Assembly (NCBI GenBank): GCA_902363145.1
Contig: CABIZB010000006.1
Span: 69,416 to 133,415, forward strand
From: Oscillospiraceae bacterium
GTDB lineage: Bacteria > Bacillota > Clostridia > Oscillospirales > Ruminococcaceae
Direction: 5' to 3'
DNA: 64,000 bases
The translations under genes and the position numbers were made by a program. Below, in pieces: positions 26,423-33,790 of this stretch. The notes beneath the pieces were generated by a model. The model worked only from the letters and a program-made list of their open reading frames with translations, searched no databases and was not told the DNA's origin. How positions within the stretch are numbered: position 1 is the first letter of the stretch; the number at the start of each line of letters is the position of its first letter.

Positions 26423-27595
26423 TTATTCAAATACCACCATTATTTCCTTGGGCAATTTTTCGTTCTCACAGTTCAGAAGATAGGCGATTGCTCTGCTTGC
26501 AAATTTGTTTGTTTTCACTGTATCCCAATCGGCAAGCAAAATGACCTCTGCCTTGCCGTTCTCAAAATCTAATGATATTTCGCCCCATTCGCCGTCGCAG
26601 TCTGCCTGATATTCGTAGATTGCGGCGGCGATTTTCTTTTTTCGCTTGATCTTGGATTTCTGTTTTAGCCGGACTGCATGGATTGCGCCCTCGGCAACCA
26701 ACAATTCCGTCAACTTGTCCACTGCTTTTCGGTAGGCTCGTTCTGCACCGCTGGCTGTACTGCCCTCAAACATAACCGCCAGTTCTTCAAAGGTGGGGCG
26801 GTCTTTCCATGAGCTGACACGCCCACAGGTCATGCAAATTGCTAACCGTTTTTCAAGCAAGGTATGTTCCCGGTAATTCAGTTTCTCAAATGCCCGCTGC
26901 ACCTTTTCTGCCTGTATGCCGTTCCAGAGGATATCGGTATAGTTCCAGCTATCGTCAAGGGCTACATCCTCGCCTGTTTCCTCGCCGTTCTCGTCTGTCA
27001 CATAGAATGGCTGCTGATTGCGGATTCCACGGACAACTTTCAGATATTCTTCCGCAAGGGCAAGATCGCAGTTGTATTTCTTGGAAAATTCGTTGACCGC
27101 ATCCTTGGTATTGTGGTACAGCCAAGCCATTGACCGCACCATTTTGTAATTGGTCAGAGAGGACACCGACCATTTTTCTTCGCCCATGCGAAAACGGAGC
27201 ATAGCATCCCGGATGAACGGGAAAATGTATGTAGCATACTCTGCACCCTTGGCAAGGTCATAGTCCATCAGCTTTTGGAGCATTTGCTCCCGGCAGGAGA
27301 GCTTTATATCTATAAATCGGTCTGTGTCATACAGATCGCCGCCATCCACACCGAGAAAGTCTTTGATGCGCTTGTTAAGCTGCGGCTCGTAGTGGTGTAG
27401 GAAGAATGAGAAATATATCAAATTCTTTTCCTGCAAGGCAGACAGGATATATTCGTTCAGATTGCCCACCGCTGGAGGCTCCGGTTCCAGTTGGAAGATG
27501 CGCTCTGCCGCATAAGGAATGATGCCGTCACCGTGCGGATTGACAGCGTGTTTTGGTATGTATCCGGTCATGTCCCATGAAAAATCACTCAGCAT
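26423..27595 (-). CDS. Sigma-factor-like or element-specific protein of unknown function
   Basis: 390 aa, GGAGGTGCGC upstream of the ATG. Mostly helical. Residues about 250-300 (RLAICMTCGRVSSWKDRPTFEELAVMFEGSTASGAERAYRKAVDKL) resemble a helix-turn-helix of the sigma-70 region-4 type, and the last 60 residues form a separate beta-rich segment (DGEWGEISLDFENGKAEVIL). I recall similar genes annotated as sigma factors in Clostridial mobile elements, but the match is weak. It ends 17 bp before the response regulator start, so may be its operon partner. Confidence 0.45.
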   Translation of the reverse strand: MLSDFSWDMTGYIPKHAVNPHGDGIIPYAAERIFQLEPEPPAVGNLNEYILSALQEKNLIYFSFFLHHYEPQLNKRIKDFLGVDGGDLYDTDRFIDIKLSCREQMLQKLMDYDLAKGAEYATYIFPFIRDAMLRFRMGEEKWSVSSLTNYKMVRSMAWLYHNTKDAVNEFSKKYNCDLALAEEYLKVVRGIRNQQPFYVTDENGEETGEDVALDDSWNYTDILWNGIQAEKVQRAFEKLNYREHTLLEKRLAICMTCGRVSSWKDRPTFEELAVMFEGSTASGAERAYRKAVDKLTELLVAEGAIHAVRLKQKSKIKRKKKIAAAIYEYQADCDGEWGEISLDFENGKAEVILLADWDTVKTNKFASRAIAYLLNCENEKLPKEIMVVFE

Positions 27596-27639
27596 AGCGC
27601 ACCTCCTTTCGGTTCTTTCTCTATCAATATCGACAGTAA

Positions 27640-28272
27640 TTATGCATCGAACTTTTTGTTAGTAGTATTATTTTCGTCGTCCATCATATCACTTAGCACG
27701 GCAAAAGCTTGGCTCAGCGGCACAGCCTTAGAAGTCCAGTTTTTCAAACTAAACAAGTTGGAAGATTCATCAAACACATCAAATTCGTCTGTCCCATCAG
27801 TGATTTTCTTCAAGTACAACATTTCTATCAAATACAAAGCTCCCAAGATATTTAGTACATTCTCCTGCTTTGCTTGCTTCAACTGCTCATAGCGGTTGTG
27901 CTTGACATCTGTAAATGCTCCCCACCATTGCAACGACTGTGCGGGCTGGGTAATATCCCAATTCATAAACGGTTGTATTTCGATATCGTATTCCTGTACA
28001 CTGATTTTTTGATTTTTTATATCCGGTGTGTTGGTCAAAATATACTGTGCATAGTCTGCAACCGTTTTTCGATCCGTTGTATTGAAACCGCAAAACTCTT
28101 TGAATACAGTATCCAACTCTGCCCCTATGGCTTGAATTAAGAGGGCATATCCGTTAGAAAATGCATCAAAATTGTCCTCATGTAGTTCTACAAACTCTAT
28201 TGATTCAACAAAACGCTTTTCGAGCATTAAGTAGTATTTCCAATGATTCTGACTAAGTTCTTTTCTATTCAT
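27640..28272 (-). CDS. Unknown element protein
   Basis: 210 aa, start MNRKELSQNHWKYYLMLEKRF chosen because AAAGGGAC lies 6-8 nt upstream. Largely helical; no TM segment and no motif I recognise. It overlaps the DUF6076-like gene before it by 8 bp, so translation is coupled. AT-richer than its neighbours (third positions often A/T), which suggests a separate origin within the element. Function unknown. Confidence 0.6.
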   Translation of the reverse strand: MNRKELSQNHWKYYLMLEKRFVESIEFVELHEDNFDAFSNGYALLIQAIGAELDTVFKEFCGFNTTDRKTVADYAQYILTNTPDIKNQKISVQEYDIEIQPFMNWDITQPAQSLQWWGAFTDVKHNRYEQLKQAKQENVLNILGALYLIEMLYLKKITDGTDEFDVFDESSNLFSLKNWTSKAVPLSQAFAVLSDMMDDENNTTNKKFDA

Positions 28273-29392
28273 GTTTGTCCCTTTCTTTGTATATTTTTGC
28301 ACTTGCTTCCTTTTTCAAAGCCGCCTGGTCCATTTCTTTTTCATAAGCTCCCTTGGCATAGGCTACATTGCTCAATGCCCGGAGCATCTTATCTTTTGCC
28401 AGCTTTTTCATAACCTCTGCAAGATCAGCGTCCAGAGTACCACGCTTCACATAGCGGTTTATGGTGTTCAGCCGTTTCTCATAAATCTGTTTCACCGGAT
28501 GATCGTCCGCAAGCTCCCGTTGTTCTCTGCCTTTCAGGTTGCCGATCTGCCGACAGGTGCGGTGCAGCTTGTCCCCCGGTGCATAGCCGCCACAGTATTT
28601 GGTGTGCCGTGCGTTGGTGGTCAGAAACCACTTGCCGCAGATTTTGCATTTCTTTGGTGCATGACCAACACACAGGCCCTCAAAGAGATCAGACCGGAAC
28701 ATCCCTACAAAGGATACATAGTGCATCCGCTTGACCAGCTTCGCAACTTTTTCGCCGGGACGGATGACGGATACATACTGAACGGAATTGTTCAGGGTAG
28801 ACATCCAGGCATTGCCTTCCGTGATGGAAAACTCCGGCGGGAAATAGCTGCCGAACATTTTTGCAAAACCCTCTGCGGTGCGGTCTGCTTCGTTGCCGTC
28901 TGTTTTTTCTGCAAAATCAAGCATGGCCGTTTGGTATTCCCCAAGGGAGTATGCCAGATGCCCGAAAACTGCGGTATAGCGTTGGAGCATCATCGCATCG
29001 GTAAAGTTCTGGATTTCTTCAAATTGCAAAGAATTGGTTGCGGCTTTTATGGCAAACTCCACATATTTCAGCGCATTGTCCACAGTAAAGACTTTTTCAA
29101 TCCGTTCTCTGTGCTTTGAGATATTCATATAGGAGAACGGCGGTGTTTGACTGAGAATATCGAGCATCGTCAGAGCAGCTTCCTTTGCAATAGGACAGAG
29201 TGCAGAAGCATCCTGTCCGGCGTTTAATATTCCAAGCAGCAGATTGATTTTCTCGCATTGCTCGTTTATTTTTGCAATGGTATTCACAGGAACATTCAGT
29301 GCATCACAGGCAAGCGTACCGACAGGAAATGTTTTGCTCTCATATATGACCGTATCCTGCCAGAAATCCAATGTCATCAATTCTTGATTCAT
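28265..29392 (-). CDS. DUF6076-like zinc-finger protein
   Basis: 375 aa, start MNQELMTLDFW chosen because AGGAGG lies 7 nt upstream. The C-terminal third contains CKICGKWFLTTNARHTKYCGG, a Cys/His zinc-binding motif of the kind found in CGNR/DUF6076 proteins, followed by a basic helical tail. Such proteins occur in Clostridial mobile elements and are probably nucleic-acid binding, but no function is known to me. It is the first gene of the minus-strand run and is transcribed divergently from the primase gene. Confidence 0.6.
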   Translation of the reverse strand: MNQELMTLDFWQDTVIYESKTFPVGTLACDALNVPVNTIAKINEQCEKINLLLGILNAGQDASALCPIAKEAALTMLDILSQTPPFSYMNISKHRERIEKVFTVDNALKYVEFAIKAATNSLQFEEIQNFTDAMMLQRYTAVFGHLAYSLGEYQTAMLDFAEKTDGNEADRTAEGFAKMFGSYFPPEFSITEGNAWMSTLNNSVQYVSVIRPGEKVAKLVKRMHYVSFVGMFRSDLFEGLCVGHAPKKCKICGKWFLTTNARHTKYCGGYAPGDKLHRTCRQIGNLKGREQRELADDHPVKQIYEKRLNTINRYVKRGTLDADLAEVMKKLAKDKMLRALSNVAYAKGAYEKEMDQAALKKEASAKIYKERDKHE

Positions 29393-29473
29393 GCTTGCCC
29401 TCCTGTCCTGTTTTTTCATTTTTCTAATTATATCATGTAAATGTGAAGAAATCTACGTCCTCAGATAAGTTGT

Positions 29474-29521
29474 CCTGTTTTTTGAAACAGGATTGTCCTG
29501 TCATTAGCCTGTTTTTTGAAA
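29474..29521 (+). repeat. Short direct repeats in the divergent control region
   Basis: CCTGTTTTTTGAAA occurs at 29474-29487 and 29508-29521 (34-bp period); a related TCCTGTTTTTT lies near 29406-29416. The first copy also forms a CCTGTTT/AAACAGG hairpin. They lie between DUF6076 (minus) and the primase (plus) and could be operator or replication iterons. A GAAGCACC/GGTGCTTC hairpin follows at 29552-29581. Confidence 0.5.
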
Positions 29522-29614
29522 AATCCGTCATAACCATAATAGAAGGAGCGAAGCACCTGCCAATCACGGCGGGTGCTTCGTGCTTTCCAGAATATTATGA
29601 ACGGAGGGTTTTCT

Positions 29615-30235
29615 ATGACAATCTATGAAACCATCAAGGCGGCAATCAGCGTCAAGCAAGCCGCCGAACACTACGGGCTGAAAGTGAGCCACAACGGCAT
29701 GGCTTGCTGCCCGTTCCACAACGACAGGCATCCGAGCTTGAAGCTGAATGAGGACTATTTTTTCTGCTTCGGCTGCGGAGCCAAAGGGGATGTGATCGAC
29801 CTTGTGGCAAGGCTGTTCAATCTGAGCAGTTATGAAGCAGCGCAAAAGCTGGCTTTGGACTTCGGGCTTGACCCGAAACCGCCCACTGCCGCAGCTATGG
29901 TCAAGCCGAAGCGTCCCTATATCCGTCAGTTCCGGGAGGATGAAATGCTGTGCTTCCGGGTGCTGACGGATTATTTGCATCTGTTGGAAGATTGGAAAGT
30001 GCGCTATGCTCCCAAGACACCGGAAGATGCTCTGGATGACCGTTTTGTGGAAGCCTGCCAGATGCACTGCCATATCGAATATATGGCAGATGTGCTGACG
30101 GTGGGTGATCTGGAAGAACGGGTGGCATTGGTGGACAAGCTGATGCAGGACGGCAAAATTGCTTTTCTGCAAGAGTATACCGCACAAAAGAAAAAGGAGG
30201 TGGCGCACCATGGCGAAGAACCGGAAAACGCCTGA
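29615..30235 (+). CDS. CHC2 zinc-finger primase-like protein
   Basis: 206 aa, start MTIYETIKAAISVKQAAEHYG with GGAGGG 6 nt upstream. The zinc-binding motif of DnaG-type primases is complete: CCPFHNDRHPS near residue 30 and CFGCGAKGDVIDLV near 52. The TOPRIM domain is absent, so it is a stand-alone zinc-binding module likely working with the helicase encoded next, whose start it overlaps by 26 bp. Probable role: element replication after transfer or excision. Confidence 0.85.
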   Translation: MTIYETIKAAISVKQAAEHYGLKVSHNGMACCPFHNDRHPSLKLNEDYFFCFGCGAKGDVIDLVARLFNLSSYEAAQKLALDFGLDPKPPTAAAMVKPKRPYIRQFREDEMLCFRVLTDYLHLLEDWKVRYAPKTPEDALDDRFVEACQMHCHIEYMADVLTVGDLEERVALVDKLMQDGKIAFLQEYTAQKKKEVAHHGEEPENA

Positions 30236-31601
30236 TATGAACTTGCCCATGTGGTTTGACGGGCAGAACATCAACGAAGCTCTGTTTTGTGAAGAATTTC
30301 TGCAAGAGCGCAGGATCATCTTCGCAAACGGAGCTTTTTTCACGCCCGATGGTCGAGTGACGGACGATCTTCCTCTGCGTGGGGAGATTTACGACAAGCT
30401 GAAATTCTGTGCCGTAAACAATATCCCCCGGAAGATCACCAACATTCTGGAAGTGCTGAAACTGGAAGCGCAAGTGCCGGACTTTCCACCGGAGCAGGAT
30501 CGGATTCATTTGTCCAACGGTACGCTGCTATTGAACGGCACATTTACCGAGGGCAGACCGGCTATCGTGCGGAGCCGTTTGCCGGTTGCTTACAATCCCG
30601 ATGCTACTGCGCCGGTGATCTGGCTGAACTTTCTGGATGGGTTGCTTTACGCCGAGGACATTCCAACTTTGCAGGAGTTTATCGGCTATTGCCTGATTCC
30701 CTCCAACAAGGGGCAGCGCATGATGGTGATTAAAGGCAACGGCGGCGAGGGTAAATCTCAAATCGGTGCGGTACTGTCTACCATCTTCGGCACGAATATG
30801 AAAGACGGCAGCATCGGCAAGATTTCTGAAAACCGCTTCGCCCGTGCCGATTTGGAACACATTCTCCTGTGCGTGGATGATGATATGCGGATGGAAGCTC
30901 TGCGCCAGACCAACTATGTAAAATCCATCGTGACAGCACAAGGCAAGATGGATTTGGAACGTAAAGGCAAGCAGAGTTATCAGGGCTGGATGTTCGCCCG
31001 ATTGCTGGCATTCAGCAACGGTGATCTGCAAGCCTTGTATGACCGCAGCGACGGATTTTATCGCAGACAGCTTGTGCTGACCACCAAGGAAAAGCAGGTG
31101 GACAGAGCTGACGATCCTGATCTTGCAGAGAAGATGAAAGCTGAAGCCGAGGGTATCTTCCTGTGGGCATTTGAAGGCTTGCAGCGGCTTGTTGCCAACA
31201 ACTTTAAGTTTACGGAGAGTGACCGCATCCGTGAAAATCGGGAAGCGGTCAAGCGTGACAACAACAATATCTTTGATTTCATGGAATCAGAGGGATATAT
31301 CCGGTGCAAAGCGGATGCGTCCATCAGCTCCAAGGATTTCTATGAAATCTACCGGATGTGGTGCGAGGAAAACTCCCTTGCACCGCTGAAAGCCCGCAGC
31401 TTCAGCGACGCCATGATTGCCAATGCCAGAAAATTCAATCTGGAGCATTGCAACAACATCACCAACTCTGCTGGACGGCGGGTTTGGGGATTCATGGGAG
31501 TGGAAGCCATTGCACGACCTCATATAAATGGGTTTTACGGAGATTCGCCGTGTACGTACGTACCGGAGGACATTCCGGAGGAATGGCGGCAGGTCGAGTA
31601 A
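30210..31601 (+). CDS. Phage/plasmid primase-helicase of the P4/D5 family
   Basis: 463 aa, ATG with AAGGAGG 8 nt upstream. An N-terminal D5_N-type region (about 20-170) precedes an SF3 helicase core: Walker A KGNGGEGKSQIG near 189, Walker B LLCVDDDM near 230, and FSNGDLQALYDRSDGFYRRQL (motif C/sensor) near 285. The C-terminal region resembles a winged helix. Together with the overlapping CHC2 protein this makes a split primase-helicase that would let the element replicate autonomously while circular. Confidence 0.85.
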   Translation: MAKNRKTPDMNLPMWFDGQNINEALFCEEFLQERRIIFANGAFFTPDGRVTDDLPLRGEIYDKLKFCAVNNIPRKITNILEVLKLEAQVPDFPPEQDRIHLSNGTLLLNGTFTEGRPAIVRSRLPVAYNPDATAPVIWLNFLDGLLYAEDIPTLQEFIGYCLIPSNKGQRMMVIKGNGGEGKSQIGAVLSTIFGTNMKDGSIGKISENRFARADLEHILLCVDDDMRMEALRQTNYVKSIVTAQGKMDLERKGKQSYQGWMFARLLAFSNGDLQALYDRSDGFYRRQLVLTTKEKQVDRADDPDLAEKMKAEAEGIFLWAFEGLQRLVANNFKFTESDRIRENREAVKRDNNNIFDFMESEGYIRCKADASISSKDFYEIYRMWCEENSLAPLKARSFSDAMIANARKFNLEHCNNITNSAGRRVWGFMGVEAIARPHINGFYGDSPCTYVPEDIPEEWRQVE

Positions 31602-31978
31602 ATCCCATTGCTGGTACGTATGTACGCAGCAAAAGAGCGTGAAACGCTTGTTATAGAAACAGCACACATCCTCTCGTTCGGGCTGTTTCTATGTCCACAG
31701 GCTTTTGAAAAAGTGTCTGTGGACACCGGCTGCAAGAGGAAGTTGACACAGAACAGCTTCATGCAGACGGGCTGACCATGGGAAAAGGCGCAGACATTTT
31801 CGCCTTGGTCAGCAGAGGTCACCGCAGTGACCGCATTCCCCCTCGGGAGAGCCCTCGGAGAGCCCACGGCACTTTGCAGCCAGTATGGATGAAAGTGTCA
31901 TAGTGGGTTATTACACTTTGAAAAAGTGCCGTTCTCCAGCCTTCCGCTGTTGCAAATCTCAAAGAAAGGAAAAATCCA
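31602..31978 (+). other. Non-coding region before mobV
   Basis: 377 bp with no supported gene. It holds a 10-bp inverted repeat (31654-31663 with 31682-31691), an 8-bp GTCCACAG/CTGTGGAC repeat (about 31692-31730), and the oriT at 31892-31919 described separately. The first hairpin may end the helicase transcript, although it lacks a T run. Confidence 0.6.
31892..31919 (+). promoter_or_regulatory. oriT: MobV-type origin of transfer (oriT)
   Basis: AAAGTGT (31892-31898) and ACACTTT (31913-31919) form an inverted repeat around TAGTGGG/TTA (31901-31910). The nick consensus of pMV158-type MobV relaxases is TAGTGTG/TTA, so the predicted nick is between 31907 and 31908. It lies 60 bp before the mobV start, the usual place. 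Confidence 0.85.
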
Positions 31979-33268
31979 ATGGCAAGAAATGATGGAATAG
32001 ACCGTACCGTAGCCAGAAATCAGGACTTGGAAACACCGGCTGATGTGGCGAAGGTACAGGAACACAATGAGCGTGAAAAGGACAGCTACAGCAATCAGGA
32101 CATCGTGCCGGAACGCACTTCTCTGAACGTCCATTTCAAAGCACCCACGGACGATTATGTAAAAATGTTTGAGCAGATGGAACAAGACGGCGTGATCTCC
32201 ACCAGAGGTCTGAAACCGGATGCCGTCAAATACGGTGAGTTGGTATTTGATGTGAATTCCGCTTATTTCTACAATCATGGCGGCTATGAATTTGCGAAAC
32301 AGTTTTATGCCGATGCCTACAAAGCTGCTGCGGAGATCGTAGGTGGTGAGCAGTATATCCTCTCCGCTGTGATGCACGCCGATGAGCGCAACCGAGCAAT
32401 GTCCGAAGCTTTGGGCGAAGATGTGTACCACTACCACCTTCATGTGGTTTATATCCCGGTGGTGGAAAAGCAGATCCTTTGGTCGAAGCGATGCAAGGAT
32501 GAAGCCCTCCGGGGAACCGTTAAGGAGGTCATCACACAGGTCAGCCGCAGTAAGAAATGGGAGTCCAAGCCGGTGCTTGGCGAGGACGGAAATCCCATGC
32601 TCAACGCAAAAGGGAAAAAGATTTTGAAGTCATCCTACAGTGTGTTGCAGGATGACTTTTTCAATTTCATGCGAAACGCCGGTTATACCGATGTGGAGCG
32701 TGGAGAACGTGGAAGCACCGAGGAACATCTGACTGTGACCCAGTTCAAGGTGCAGGCAGAACAGCAGCGGCTGGAAGCTGTGACCGGGCAGGTGGCACAG
32801 GCAGAACAGAATTTGGAGGATGCCAAAGCTGCCACAGCAAAACAGAAAAAGAAACTGGAATCTTTGCAAAAGGAAACCAAGGCGGCAAAGACCATTGCGC
32901 TGACAGTGCAGGACATTGAAGTAATGGGCAAAAAAGCCACATTCGGAAACAATATCACGCTGACACCGGATGAATGCGACACACTCAAACGCTATGCGGT
33001 CAATGGCATTATCGCCAATGCTGACAACAAGCGTCTGAAAGAAAAACTGGCTTCCGCAGAAAAGACGGTTTCCATCTGGAAGCAGCGGTATGAAGCGGTA
33101 AACGAAAAATATATGAAACTCAAACAGAAAGCCCAACCCTTTCTGGATGCACTGGAAATCGCATCCGAAAAGGTTCGGGCTTTTATCAATTCTATCCTCA
33201 TCAGAGGAAAGCAAACACAGGAACACGAACACCCTGCCCGGAAGCGTGGACAGGATATGGAACTTTGA
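31979..33268 (+). CDS. mobV: MobV-family relaxase (Pre/Mob)
   Basis: 429 aa. Nicks and covalently holds one DNA strand at oriT for conjugative mobilization. The MobV N-terminal motifs are visible: RTSLNVHF near residue 45 and the metal-binding HADE...HYHLHVVYIP near residues 137-160 (HxDE and HxHxx motifs). From about residue 250 a long coiled coil (QAEQQRLEAVTGQVAQAEQNLEDAK...) suits dimerisation or coupling-protein contact. A GAAAGGAAA site precedes the ATG. It implies mobilization in trans by a resident conjugative system. Confidence 0.92.
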   Translation: MARNDGIDRTVARNQDLETPADVAKVQEHNEREKDSYSNQDIVPERTSLNVHFKAPTDDYVKMFEQMEQDGVISTRGLKPDAVKYGELVFDVNSAYFYNHGGYEFAKQFYADAYKAAAEIVGGEQYILSAVMHADERNRAMSEALGEDVYHYHLHVVYIPVVEKQILWSKRCKDEALRGTVKEVITQVSRSKKWESKPVLGEDGNPMLNAKGKKILKSSYSVLQDDFFNFMRNAGYTDVERGERGSTEEHLTVTQFKVQAEQQRLEAVTGQVAQAEQNLEDAKAATAKQKKKLESLQKETKAAKTIALTVQDIEVMGKKATFGNNITLTPDECDTLKRYAVNGIIANADNKRLKEKLASAEKTVSIWKQRYEAVNEKYMKLKQKAQPFLDALEIASEKVRAFINSILIRGKQTQEHEHPARKRGQDMEL

Positions 33269-33283
33269 TGGAGGAATCGCCTA

Positions 33284-33469
33284 TTGAAGAAATATTATGA
33301 GGAAGCGAAATATAATGCGGCATTTGACCGCTGTGTGGATGTTATGAGCCAGATGCTCCAGAAATATGGACATCAGGTTTTGGATAAATTGGAACAGGAC
33401 GCACCGCAGGGAGTGGAGCATTCCGAGGAAAGTAATCAAGCGCAGCTTCTGACGGATAAGGCTGCATAA
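33284..33469 (+). CDS. Small protein downstream of mobV
   Basis: 61 aa with TTG start; GGAGG lies 9 nt upstream and it begins 15 bp after mobV. Charged and helical (MKKYYEEAKYNAAFDRCVDVMSQML...). No recognised motif. Likely element-specific; function unknown. Confidence 0.55.
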   Translation: MKKYYEEAKYNAAFDRCVDVMSQMLQKYGHQVLDKLEQDAPQGVEHSEESNQAQLLTDKAA

Positions 33470-33480
33470 AATTTGCAATT

Positions 33481-33531
33481 TACACGTTGCGTATTCGCTA
33501 TGGCTATGCTATAATGATTACGCAACGTGTA
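33481..33531 (+). promoter_or_regulatory. Promoter enclosed by a 13-bp inverted repeat
   Basis: TTGCGT (33487-33492), 17-bp spacer, TATAAT (33510-33515) with an extended TGC: a strong promoter for the HTH and recombinase genes. A perfect 13-bp inverted repeat (33481-33493 and 33519-33531) overlaps the -35 box and the start-site region and is followed by TTTTTTT, so the same sequence also resembles a terminator of the mob transcript. Confidence 0.8.
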
Positions 33532-33559
33532 TTTTTTTGCTTTTGTGGAGAAAAGACGG

Positions 33560-33790
33560 ATGGATTGTAAAAACAGAATTATAAAGTTGCGTGAAAGCAC
33601 AGGACTGAATCGGAAAGATTTTTGCAAGCTCGTCCATATTCCTTACCGGACTATGACTGAATGGGAATTGGACAACCGCCATGCACCGGATTATGTGCTG
33701 TGGCTTTTGGAGTATTATATCCGCAACGAGGGACTTATGGTAAAAGGAAGGAATGAGGGAGGTGGAGATTCTGAAAAAGAAACAACTTAA
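33560..33790 (+). CDS. Small helix-turn-helix protein
   Basis: 76 aa, ATG with GGAG 9 nt upstream, about 38 nt after the likely transcription start. IIKLRESTGLNRKDFCKLVHIPYRTMTEWELDNR matches the XRE/Cro-type HTH fold. It is the natural candidate to bind the inverted repeat overlapping its promoter and so control recombinase expression. It overlaps the recombinase frame by 38 bp. Confidence 0.8.
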   Translation: MDCKNRIIKLRESTGLNRKDFCKLVHIPYRTMTEWELDNRHAPDYVLWLLEYYIRNEGLMVKGRNEGGGDSEKETT

